A DNA stretch of 64,000 bases from Kryptolebias marmoratus. Its lineage: Eukaryota > Chordata > Actinopteri > Cyprinodontiformes > Rivulidae. The notes below the pieces were generated by a model. It saw only the letters and a list, made by a program, of their open reading frames with translations, was not told the DNA's origin and made no database searches. The position numbers were made by a program, and so were the translations under genes. Shown one piece after another: positions 28,301 through 40,900 of this stretch. Position 1 is the first letter of the stretch. The number at the start of each line of letters is the position of its first letter. The DNA lies in NCBI RefSeq assembly GCF_001649575.2, contig NC_051451.1, forward strand, positions 27,450,112-27,514,111, read 5' to 3'.

Positions 28301-31300
28301 AGACGGGAAGAAGACGTCTCCCTGAGCAGGAGAAATGGGCGTTCCCGGGTCAGACAGCAAGTGGTGTCCAGTTTCAGAGGACTGCCTGGTCATGATCTGA
28401 GACACAGTGCGGGTCTTTACTTGTGGCGACCCCCCGACAAACACGGGGTTCTCGTGGCCCTGAGCCTCGCTGACAAACAGAAAAACACAAAGGAGACGTG
28501 AGAAACCTCCATCAGGGCTCTAAACTCAAACTTTCCTAATTAGGATTTCAAAATAATTCAGCTTTTTACTGCTCCATTTGTTCTTTTACAATTTACTACT
28601 TTCTGCTTTTTAAACCGTTCATATATAAAAAAAAACGTTCAGCTCATTCAGGAGATGGCTGCTACGACTTTTGGTTCTTTTAGCTTTTTTTATACTTTCT
28701 AAAGACTTTAACTTTGTTTACAACTTTTTCCCCCTCAGAAGTGCATTAGGTTCTCTTAAATTCCCTCAAAAACAACTACCATTCTTTAACTTTTAGTTCA
28801 TCTTTTGCTAATTTTATCTGTTTTGCTTCTTTGAGCTTTAACAGCACAGTTTCACACGTTTCTCTAGTATTTCTGTCTGCCAAGGCTAATTGCTGAAATG
28901 ACCTGTTGGACATTTTGCCACTCCAACATTATGGGATGTTTTTGTACTTTGCATTATTATTATTTTCCGAGATTGTTATGGCGATGTACGAGATCAATGA
29001 AACAGACTGTGGGAAAACCTACCTGTCCATCCTGACGAGCTCTTGTGCACCTGGGAGAGAGGAAACAGGAAATGGGCCATTGTGAGCGAACCGAAATGGG
29101 AGCGGAGAGTGAATGTGCTTCCTAACTTTGTGGAGTACAGTTAATCCAGCTCTCCGACAGGAAACATGTCTCAGACCAAACGCCACGGGAAGCACAGTGT
29201 GGAAAAAGAATCGAATGGACGTGGGTTCAATACGTACGCCTGCTCGACCGGGCGCTCAGTCGCTGTTTGTAGACCAGCACCAGAATCACCGGCAGAGAGA
29301 GCAGAGCCAGGATGCAGGCTGCTAAAGCCAAGGCCACGGGCACCGAGCCTGAGGAAGCAGCGGAGAGACCGGGAATTACATTACCAGAAGAACCTGCCAG
29401 TTACGGGCTGATTGGGAAGGTTTGGGAACGTTTTCTTACCTCCAGTTGGTGTGGGATCCCAGACGGTGCAATTCTTAACTCCGGTTCTTGCTGGAAAAAG
29501 ATGCAGGATTGGTTAAATGCAGCCATGAGCAGTCAAAGAAAATGACACATAAATTAAAGGTCTAACATCCCTTAAAGCACACGTGTCAAACTCAAGGCCC
29601 GCGGGCCAGATCCGGCCCTCTGTAACATCTCATCCGGCCCTCCAGTCTGGGACAGATCAAGTCTCTGATTCTTATTTTGCTTAAAAAAACTGAGCCTAAT
29701 TAGTGAAGTTTTCTCTGACAGTGACTTAGAAGCCAACAATATATAGTTTTAATTTCTGTATGATCAGGTTTTGTTGATGGCTTTTTAAAAAAATCTGTTT
29801 TAATGTTAAAAATTCATTTAAAAGCTGAGTGAGGCATAAGAAATGACTGCTAATAATGAGCTTTTTGAAGTTTGATCTATTTGTCTGTGTTCATTAAAGT
29901 CTGTTTGCTCTAAATTCTGTATAATCTGTAACTGGGAAAAGGTCATTGATATTTCTATATGAATGAGTTGACTTAATACATCTAAAACCAAGGTTAATTT
30001 ATGTAATTTTTAATAAATATTGATCGTGATTGGCCCTTGGCTAGGACCAAATTTTTAATTTTGGCCCCCTTGCGTCACTGGGTTTGACACCCCTGCCTCA
30101 ATGGAATGCATATCACCCGCCGCTGTTCATGCCAGAGTTTTAGACTAAAATCATCTGTTGAGAAATGAGATGTTAACCGTATTCTCCTGCAGGATGTCAC
30201 TCAGTGTGCTGTGAATGACTCTCAGCTACTATCTCATCAGTATCTGTAAAACTAACTGAACTATCTTTGTGTTTTCTAAGGTCAGTTGTCTGTGGCAGCC
30301 ATTTTGAATCAGGTTGGCTCAAAAACTTAATCAGGTGTAGATGAACCCGCCACCAAAAGGCCAAAGACTCGAAATCTCACCTAACGGTCACCGTGATTGA
30401 TGTGTGGATGAGTATCTATGAGCTGTGCTTTGTTGGGTTCTTACCTGGCGTCACTTGAAGGATAACGTGGCTGTGGAACGTCAGAGGCGACTCGTGGTTG
30501 TGCTGCTTGCTCGTGTCCAGGAGCAGGCAGCAGTAGCGGCCCTGGTCAGCGTGCGTGACGTTGGACAGAGTCACCCACATGTTCTTGGCCGTGTGTCCGA
30601 AGTTCATCCCTGCTGGGGTGTGGTGTGAGTTGTGTGACATGTTGCGTGGCCTCATCCCTTTTTTACAGTGCTGGTCACTGTGAGGCGTGAAAAGCCACAG
30701 GTGCTTCAGATCAGCGCTGACGGCGTTTGACTGGGCGCACACCAGTTTCGCCACCACACCCTCCGGACAGAAGTAGTACAGGTGGGGGGCAGAAATACCC
30801 TGACTGGAGTGAAGGTGGGACGTCTCGGCTTTCACTGGAGAAAGAAAGAAACACAAAAGAATGTAATTAACACACAAACATGGATGGATGGAAGAACAAT
30901 GGATGGATGGATGGATGGATGGATGGACGGATGGAAGAACAATGGATGGATGGATGGATGGATGGATGGATGGATAGAAGAACAATGGATGGATGGATGG
31001 ATGGATGGAAGAACAATGGATGGATGAATGGATGGGTGGGTGGGTGGATGGATGGAAGAACAATGGATGGATGAATGGATGGGTGGGTGGAAGAACAATG
31101 GATGGATGGATGGAAGAACGATGGATGGATGGATAGAAGTGATCATAAAAACACAAAAATTGTCTAACTCAGTTAATTTTACAGATATTGAGCTAAAATC
31201 TGGGATGGTAGTAACTGAGACTGATCTCCAACACACATTCAGAGCACTGACAGACACATCTCATCGATCACTGGATGGATTTTAATGAAACTTCCAGGAA

Positions 31301-31866
31301 ATAATTTCTGAATATTCATCTACAACTGATTAACTTTTGGAGCCAACTCAATTCAAGATGGCCGCTACAGATGAGTGGCGTTAGGAAATACAAAACTGGA
31401 TATGATTTAGTCAGTTTTACAGATCTTGAGATCAAATTTGGCGTGGTGGTAGCTGAGAGTCATTTCCAACTCTTTGTGCAAGAGCTTTGCTTAAAAGTTT
31501 AGATTTAACACCATCATGAACCACTGGATGGATTTTATTGAAACCTTCTGAAAGTAATTATTGAATGATGATTAGTGATTGGATGAGCTGACTAACTTCA
31601 GGAGCCAATCCGATTCAAGATGGCTGCCACAGCTAATCAAAATAGCCAACAAAAGATGGCTTTCATTCATTCAGTTTAACAGATATTAAGCTAAAATCTG
31701 ATTTGGCAGCAGTTGAGACATTTCTAACACACTCTGAGCAAACACCTCATGATATCACATGAGACTGAGCAAAACGTTATTTTCAGGGTTTGACCAAAAG
31801 TTAGAGACGTGTTTGGAATGGAAATTATAAGAAGTGTCTGAGAAGCTTCACATGTGGAAGGTAGGA

Positions 31867-31909
<43 letters not shown>

Positions 31910-34900
31910 TTCCGGATGACAAAGAATAACCAAAGGAAAGAACGGAGTATTTTTGGAAAAATCTAAAGTTCTTTTAGTGGCAGCAGCTGCTGTTTTTTCT
32001 AAATCATTGGGATTTCCACCAAGAAGCTGCCTAAAAAAACTGCCGATAACCAGAAAGTAAATGTAAAATGTAAAGCTGGGGCAGTAACATCTGTCCTTTT
32101 GATTTCAGGTTTGTAGGAAACCGCCGATAATGATTGAACTCTACCAATCGTTTCCAAGAATCCTGGTCAAATTCTGGCGTCCCTCAACAAGCCACAACAA
32201 TCATTCAACTTCCTGAATACATATATAAAACAATTCAGTTCTGAAATCACTCATTAAATCACACCTCTGTTTAGATGATTTGTGTTGTTACCACAACTCC
32301 TCTCACTAACCACAACTTTTATTTTAAGGCAATGAGAAATCTCAAGCAGGATTTGGAGTCAAACGCAGCTGAGTTTCTGTACCTTTGGGTCAGCACAGTT
32401 TGAGAGTTCAAACTGTGGTGAAAAGAGCCGCGTCTGCTGGCTGAAACAAACCCGTCCCTAAATCACCACTTCCTCCCAGACGGCTGGAGATGCATCTGCA
32501 GGAGTCAGACCGATGGTCTGTTTGATTGTTCTTCACCACACCACTGTTGTTCTTTGATATTATTACAGAGTTCTTAGTAAAACAGCATTTTGTTGCTCTA
32601 ATAGCTGCCTGGCGGCACAGATTAGTTGCATGTACCTGTCTGTGTGCACGCAGGAAACCAACAAAGCAGCTGTGAGAAGCTCTTTACAGATTGCACAAAC
32701 TCTGTCGTTCACTTGCACGTTCAACCACATCCTGTTCTGACTTCAGAGCAGCAGCAAAACATGCAATAATGGAAAATTCTTTGTATTATGTACTTTAAAA
32801 ATGACTGTTTTACTGGAATAATGCAACCAAACGAGCCTCGGATCGAAAGCTGAAGCAAACTTCTTCTTTGTTTTTTGGAAAACTATTCGCCCCCTTCCTG
32901 ATTTCTTCTTTTTGATTTTTCTGTCACACTTTAATGGTTCAGACCAGCAAAGAAATATTAATATTAGAGCAAAATACACAAAATGCAGTTTCTAATCATG
33001 CTTTCATTTATTAAAGGAAAAAAGCCATCCAAACCAAGCTGTATGGAAAAGTATATCCCCTCCTTATCAAATCAAGAATGAACAGATTTTTTGGGGGGAA
33101 GCTGAGTTCAGTTTCAGAAATCACTTAAATCAAGCCGTTATCCACAAATGGAGCAAACGTGGAACAGTGGAGCAGCCGGACGACCAAAATGACTCCAAGA
33201 GCTGATCGACAACTCATCCAGGAGGTCCGAAAAGAACCCAGAACTGAAGCACGGCAGCAACAAAGTTCTGCGTTGGTTTGGATGATTTTCTCCCCTTTCT
33301 CCCACAAAATCATCATTTTAAAAAACTGCATTTTGTATTAATTCAGGTTATCTTTACTGACATCTTCATTTCTTTGATGATCTGAAACTTTAGGGTGCAA
33401 CAGCAACAAAAAAGAAAAACGTAAGGGTGCAAACACTTTGTCACCGCACTGCACACACACACACACACACACCTTGTCTAATCTGCAGTCATACAAAGAA
33501 CTGAGGTTCTCCTAACAGCCAGTTTCATATCATCAGTAGTCTTTGTGTGCAGCAGGTTGCAGTGCACGTAGAATCTGAGACGGTAACAGGAAGTGAGTGT
33601 TTGAGCGTGCACACATGTGGGGGCGGACGGCAGATAGTAGCACCATAGAGTCAGTTTTTATAGTAAGTTGTACGCCTGAACTGTGCACAGAGGAGGTGGT
33701 CAGTGTCTGCTGAGAGGAGTGAACTTCCTTCCTGAAGTGTCCTGGCACCTCCCTCCCCCTCGCCTCCCCCTCGCCTCCTCCGTCAGCCTCAGGGTCGCAG
33801 AGCCGATTTCTGACTCCTTCAGGCTGAAAATGTCGAGCAGGCTTCACCTCCACCCAAAACCTGCTCCAAAACCAGGAATACGATGGTGCATTTTTATTAT
33901 TTTATAGGTTTGTTTTGTGTTGATGATTGTCAATTTTAAAAAAAAGCATCAAATGGTTAAAATAATCTGTTAGGCTCCATCTTCATGTCTTAAAATCTTC
34001 TAATAGATGATAATATTTATATACTCATGCTGCTCTTATTAATGGCATCAAAACACAGGAAAAATAAATATTCCTAAACCGCGACTATTGGCAACAAATC
34101 GGCATTCAGGATGTCTCAAACTGTTCTGTTTTCCTCACTCCTCTAGCTGTATTTTTTGGACACACGTCTGCAAACTCCTGTCATTTTTTTCCAGATGTGA
34201 ATGTGTCGTTCAGTGTGGCTTCAAGTGGAAATTTGCAGATTTTCTCACAATTTTGTGCGGCCCAGTGAGATCCAGGCTTCAGCTTCGCTACAGATTCTCC
34301 TCAAACCGTTTTCTCTCAGTTATTAAACATGATCCAAGTTTAAAGCGAGCGGATCAGGATTCGTCAGTAAAACGGATGTAGGAAAACTGTATAAATGGCT
34401 CCGTTGTTGTTGTGGTTTTTAAAGCACAAAGTGACAGCCGGCGTGCACAAATGAAGCTGCATCATCGTTTCTCAGAAGCTCTGACTTCCAAAAAACATGG
34501 AGGCAGAAAAGTTCTTCAAACGGAAAACTCGGTTTGTTTCGGGGAGATGCAAACGCAGCAGAAACTCTGTTCTAAAAAAAGCTGGTGTAACGTAAACAAG
34601 GCCTGAGTCGTGACCCGTTTTTAACATTTCCAAGAGAAGTCGGCTTCAGATGAGCAACAAAAACACAAATGAGGAAACAGAAATGTTTTATTTGTTTGTT
34701 TGTTTTGTTTAAAGGTCAAAAGCTGCTTCAAATCGGTGATTTCATCTCAGCTGGGAAGGAAGTACAGTAGCTAAAGAGCCTGTAACCTTTGCTCTTTTGA
34801 TTAGCCGTGCGTGTTTGTTTGCACGCCATGTGTGCATCCTGTGTGTGTGTGTGTTGCAGAATATGAGTTCCTGTGTGTTCAGCTGAACTTTAAACACGCT

Positions 34901-37900
34901 ATTGTGTGCAAAAAGAAGCAATAGGAAGACCGCGGAGGGTGATTAAGGTGAAACTGTTCCTCTTTACGTGTTGGGACAATAGAAGGGGAAGAGTTCTCGT
35001 CTTCTGTTTCACACCCGCCTCACCCCCCGCCTGATTTACATCAAAACAGGAATCGCTGGTAAACAGCAGTTTTGTTGTAGTTTGGTTCAATAGACCAAAT
35101 ACTGACTGTATGCTGGTGATTTGTTATTGACAGACTAAAGGAAATGAATATCTGTGGATTTCAGAGACAGGAAACCCTCCGATGTGTCCAGCATGAGCTT
35201 CCACAGACTTGTGTGTCTCAGTTTCAGCAGGATTATGGATTTCCACCTGTGGTCTTTGTTCCCAGGATCCCGACGGCCCCCGGGGGCCCGGAAACAGGCC
35301 CTCCTTTGTTTCAGGCCTCGGTGCCACCTGTTGGGGACGTGTTGCAGCTTTCTGACAGCTTCTTGCTCCCAAACAATAACCTGAAAGCTCAGGCAGCATT
35401 CTCTGGTTTCTGGTCGTTTAGTTTTCCAAATATTTTTGACATTTAACAACTTCTGCATACTTTGTGCAATTTTAGCCGCTCAGCTCATTCAGGAGGTCGG
35501 TGCTGATGACGTTTGGTTTTCTAACGTTTATACTTTTAAAATTATTACGCAGAAATCCACTGAGATCTCTTTAACTCCTTGCCTCTGAAATCTGCTTCAA
35601 CATATTTGCTCTGTTCTTCTTCTGCTGCTTTTAGCATTTTGCTAATTTTAGATTTTAGCCACCCCTTTAATAATTTTAGCTAATATTTTGCCATTTTTAG
35701 TATTTAGCTAGTCTTCTGCTACTTGTAGCGTATTGCATCTTTCTTCACTTTACTGACTTCTACCACGTTGAAGACACAAACCGACCACCTCACGGCGTCT
35801 TCCTGTTGCACAAAACGTCTCCAGTTCTACTTCCTGAAAGGTTTAGGATCAGGATTCTCCTCCCAGTTACCAAGAAAAGATTATCCTCTGTGCACCGAAA
35901 CAAACTTAAGCAGTAAAGTTTCAGAAAATGTAGCAAACAGGAAGTGTTAAAGTCTGACAGTCACAGACTTAGACACAACAGGAAGTGGTTAAGAGTCCGC
36001 AGGTCACAGTTCAGGCGGCCATGACATCTGCTTCACAAAATTTGCTGTTTCAGGATTTAGAGCAACAGAATTATGTCACTCTGATTTAACTGTGAAAATC
36101 CTTGAAAATGAGTACAAATATAAGTTAATTGCATTAAAAGTAAAAGTTTTCTCTCCTCTGACCTTCTCGGGGGGGTCTGTCCTGCCTTAAGGTACAGTTC
36201 AGCGTACCCTCGGCTTTTTGTGGAAAAGTTATATAAATTATAAATTATATTTTTCCTGTGAAATCTCTGCTGGAGGTGAGCCCTGGATGCCCCAAAGGTG
36301 CTACAGCTAGCCGCTACTGGCATTTGCTCTTGCCAATAACCATAGAATGTTATGTAAACAGCTGCGTCATGCAGAACGGTTGGTGGTGTAACGGCTCGTG
36401 GTGTTTGCATGACGTTTCAAGATGGCTGCAATCTTAGCCCCGCTCAGACCAGCCATTAGCTCATCGGTCCTGTCAGAATTAAACTCCGTTTCTCGTTTTA
36501 TGAGCGATCTGTTGAGCGGAAGGTAAAAATCTGATTCATCGCCGACAGAGAAGCTTCTGATTTGATTTTCCACATCAGAGCTGCCACTTTAGGACAGTTT
36601 GTCCCAGTCGAGTTGCCGTAGCTTCCTGGAGAGGAAACATGTAAAGCTGTGTGTTTTCACACCTTTTTCATGAACAACATCTGTTCTGCACTTTATCTCT
36701 TAGTAAAGACTTTTTACCCAAACCAAAGGTTTCAAAGTGCTTAGCTTAAGTTGGCATCTGTGCTAATTGTTGGTCTCCAGCCTGTCATTATCAGGTTGTT
36801 TTTACTCTTCTTGGTCATTTAAGTTTCAAGGTCATCATTAAATGTTTTGCGGTGAGGTTTAAACCAGGAATCTTATCTCTACCGTCTCCAACAGATTAGA
36901 TGTTAAGCATTATAACAATAACCACAGAAACCCACTTCAAAGTGCATAACATTTGGGGGATTTTTTTTAAACTGTAACTTGATGAAGAGTCAAGGCTCTG
37001 AATGTGGTGGTCCTTGGGCTTTTTTCAGGGCGGGGGGGGGGACAAAGTGTTCCCAGCAGCGTGGAGGTCACTGCTGATGATGTCATTTATCATTCTCGCT
37101 GTTAAATGTAAGAAATATGACCTTTAAAAAAGATCTCAGAAATATTCTAACAAACGAGTCCCCCCTTCCTCCCCCTTCCTCCACACTCTTGTTATTACGA
37201 TGCACATGCAGCTTCAACAGCTGTTGCTCAGCCTTACATGTACCCCCCCACACACACACACACACACACAAAAACTCCCCGCCGGGTTCATTACTGTCAG
37301 TGAGACCTGCCGCCCCAAACAGATTTCTTCATTTAGCTCAGGATCGATGCTCCTCTACTGGAGGAGAAAACAGGAGAGAGCGGTCCTGCTGTGGCACACT
37401 TCATTGACCGCTTTGGGCCGTGCCATTGTTCGCCACAAGGAACTAAGAGCTTATCTGGGAGGAAAAAAAAAGGGGGGGGGGGGCGCTGATTGTAGCTGGG
37501 TTTCACTCGGGTCGGGTTCTACAGAGTGGAAATCCATTACTGGCAGAACAGCTGTTTTCAGAAGGAAACAAGCGGTGAAGGTACAAGGTGAGGACGTCTC
37601 CCGGGGCTGCTGGTTCAAAACCGGGTCCATTTGAAGAGTTTCAGTCTGACTGGAGGGATGAGGGGATGCAAATGTTGTCAGTTTCACATTAATCCTGCAG
37701 AAAGAGCCCCCACTGGGAGTGCTACTGCTAGCTGCTACAGTTCTCTGTAAATAACTGTGTAATGTAATGTTTAGACTAGCCGTTAGCTCGTCAGTCCTAT
37801 CAGAAATTAACTTTATTTTTTTCAAAAGAGTTTTTTGTAACTTTTTCAAATGTTTGAACGTGTTTCCCCCTCAGAAATAAAGATCTCTTCAGAGTTCTGC

Positions 37901-40900
37901 TTCTTCGGCAGCTATCCAGCTCTGTTTTTCCAGTCGTTTCAGGTCTGAAGGGTTTGTGGTGGGTTTTTGGGGAGTTAGTTTATCTAAATAGGCTTAAGCC
38001 TGAGCTGAGAAGTGAGAAGTTGTTTGAAGTGAAGCAGCTGTTTGTCCTCCAGCCCCCACATCTGATTCCAGCTTCCAGGGAAAACATTCCGCCTGAACAG
38101 TCCTCAAAGCTCATCAAACCATTTTCTGCCACATTTCTGAGCTTTAAATCGCTCCCAGACCCGCAGTTTGAGGAGGATTTACAGCAACATCCCAGAGGAG
38201 GGGGGCTGAGAAACGCGCCAGATGTTCCGACTCAAAACAACAACAAAACAACAACCAACATGCGGGGCGCGGGGGGGGGGGGCAGCTGTTACAGTACTCA
38301 GATTTCAGCAGCTGGAGCTGAAAGTGAAGAAGTGTCTGCTATCAGAAGGATCCGCGTTCTTACCTCCAGCTGCGGCGAACAGAACCGACACCATCCAGAA
38401 CATGACGGACCTCCGCTCCATGGCTGACTGTACCTTAAACTGGGACGGACTTCTTCTCGGCTTCTCGAACTTCTGCTCTCGTTCACGAGCACGCGACTGA
38501 AACCACCTCTCGCTGGTTTCTCCCCAACTTGTGCGCTCCGAGTTCTGGCTGAGCGTAAAGGGAGGACTGACGCGTAAAGACGCTCCGCCCCTCCGCGCCG
38601 CGTGCGCGTCGGCAGCCATCCCATAATAAGAGCAGCCAGTACGAGAAAACTGTGATTGTAGATCAGGTGAGCAGTTTATATAAGGGGGGAGGGAAAGGGG
38701 TCCGTCTAATTCCTGCACCCCAGCCAGATTTCTCAGTTTTTATTTTAACCGTCAGAACCGGAGAAGTTTTGGAATCACAGCCTTAATTTGTTCTAAAAAA
38801 AAAAAAAAAAAAAAAAAAAGATTTTCCAGTTTTTTTCAAACTGAGAACTGAAGTGAAAGTTCAGAGTCCGAAGTTTGTGACGACCAGAAGGGAACAGGAA
38901 TTTACTCTGATCTTTGTTCCACACGATTAAACTTTTACTTTTATTTATGCAACAAACACCTTCGGTGATGATGAATATGGCGCAAATTTAAAAATTTACT
39001 CTTTCAGTTCCCATGGTGTTTTTTTTTTCACTCTGTCAGTAAAATCTAGACTTTTACTTTCTTTTTTATATTTCCCAGAATGAAGGAGTTCAGCCAAATC
39101 CTTAAAGGTACTCGTCGTAAACTCTGAAATCAAACATAAAAAAGTTTATTCTGAACTCTCTTAAACAGAGTTTACATCAGAAGCTTCCCAGATATATTCA
39201 ATGTAAATGAACCTCTTTACTTGTGGACTTAAACCCAAACCAGCGCGTCAAAACTGTCAAGCTTCTTTGTCCCAATCTGCTCTTTCATGGACACTTTGGA
39301 TGTTTCTGTAGGTAAACAAAGTTTTCACCTGAAGACACAATAAGAGAAGTGTGCAGATTTAGTATCTGGCTTGATGGTTGGTTTTTGACTGGTCTTCTTG
39401 ACTCTGCAGTGAGTTCCTTTAATAAACTCGACCTCAGTTTCAGTTCTTGTGATGCTCTTTACCTCTGCAGGGAAAGCATATTTCCTGCATCGTTGGAGTT
39501 AAATCCGTTAATTCAGTCGTTTTCTTCCGTCCGAAGGCCTCGACGACCGTTAACGTTCACATCGTGGATGAGAACGACAACGCCCCGGAGTTCCCCGAGG
39601 AGGAGTACGTCACGGTGCTGAGCGAGGGACCGGAGACTGTGGGCGCCACCATCGCCACGGTAACGGCCATCGACCCGGACGAAGGTCTGAACGGGACCCT
39701 GCGGTACGCCATCACCCAGGGCAACCTGGTGCAGACGTTCAACATCAACAACGTGACGGTGAGACGCGGTACGTGGCGTGGAGGTGCGAGCGTGCAGCTG
39801 AGCCGATGATCAACCTCCCGTCTTCTCGTTTAGGGTCGAATCACCGCCGTGAAGGAGCTGGACTACGAGATCAGCAACGGACATTATGTGTTGGTTGTCA
39901 CGGCGACCGACCAGTGTCCAAAACCTGCTCTTCGCCTGACGTCCAGCACAACAGTAAATAACACGTTTCAATATTTATTTACTAAACTAACGCCTGGCAG
40001 AAGTTAGACTTCTTCTTCTTTCTTTCTTTCAGCTCATTCAAGTGATTGGGGGGGCTTTTGTTTTTTTGTAAATTTTAAAAATATTGAACTTTATTGACCA
40101 AGATGTTCCCCTTAGAGATGCATTAAAATCTCTTCTCTTCCTTTTGCAGAAACGTTGTGCTGCTTGAAAAGGGTTTCCACTTCTGCTGCTATTAGCTTTC
40201 AGCTACTATGCTGACACTTTTAGGTTTCAGTGACTGTTTTGTTTCTTTTAGTTTTTAAACTACGTTTCTGCTTTTTTACACCGTGAGATGGGACACATTA
40301 CGTTATGGGTCTGTCTTTTTGTCGATCTGTTTGTGGACTGTTTCTTGTCCAAGCTCTGAATTGACAAACTGCTCAGCTGAACAGGGGTGATCCCTATTGA
40401 TTTCAGGGTGACAGGTGAACCCTTTGTGAAAACCTTATCTTCGCTCCAACTTTAGACAGATGTATTCAGGGATGCTGTGAAGGAATTCATGCTTTAGATT
40501 TTTTATGTAGCCCTCTCGTTAGCTGTTGATTTGCTGGTTTTAGTAACTGTTTAGCCACTTTTAGCTTTTAGCTAATGTTTTGCTGGTTAAAGGTTTTTGA
40601 TGATGATCTTTGGTTTGTTTTTGCTATTAGCTACTGTTCAATTTAGCTCGTCTTCTATTTGTTTTAGCTTTAACGTCTCAGTTTCACCTTCAACAAGTTT
40701 CAAAGTCTTAACTTTTTCTGCTTCTTCTTAGCTTTTAGCTAACATTTTGATACTTGTAGCTCCTAGCTGGCTGTTTGCTTCTTTTAGCTGAAACAACTCA
40801 GCTGCAGCTTCTTCAGTAGGTTGCATCGAAGTCCTTCAGGTTTCAGCTTCTCGCTGTATTTTTACCATCTTTGACGAAACGTTTCCTTCCTTCTCGTCTC

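Noticed and set aside
30416..31156. 246-residue minus-strand open frame with an IHPS-rich N-terminal half
   Set aside because: Only the 30445-30834 part is a real exon (vsir IgV). The rest is the translated GGAT microsatellite beyond a clear splice acceptor.
37200..38427. Open frames of 144 and 157 residues on the plus strand
   Set aside because: Composed of microsatellite, R3 repeat and antisense vsir 5' sequence; no homology recognised.
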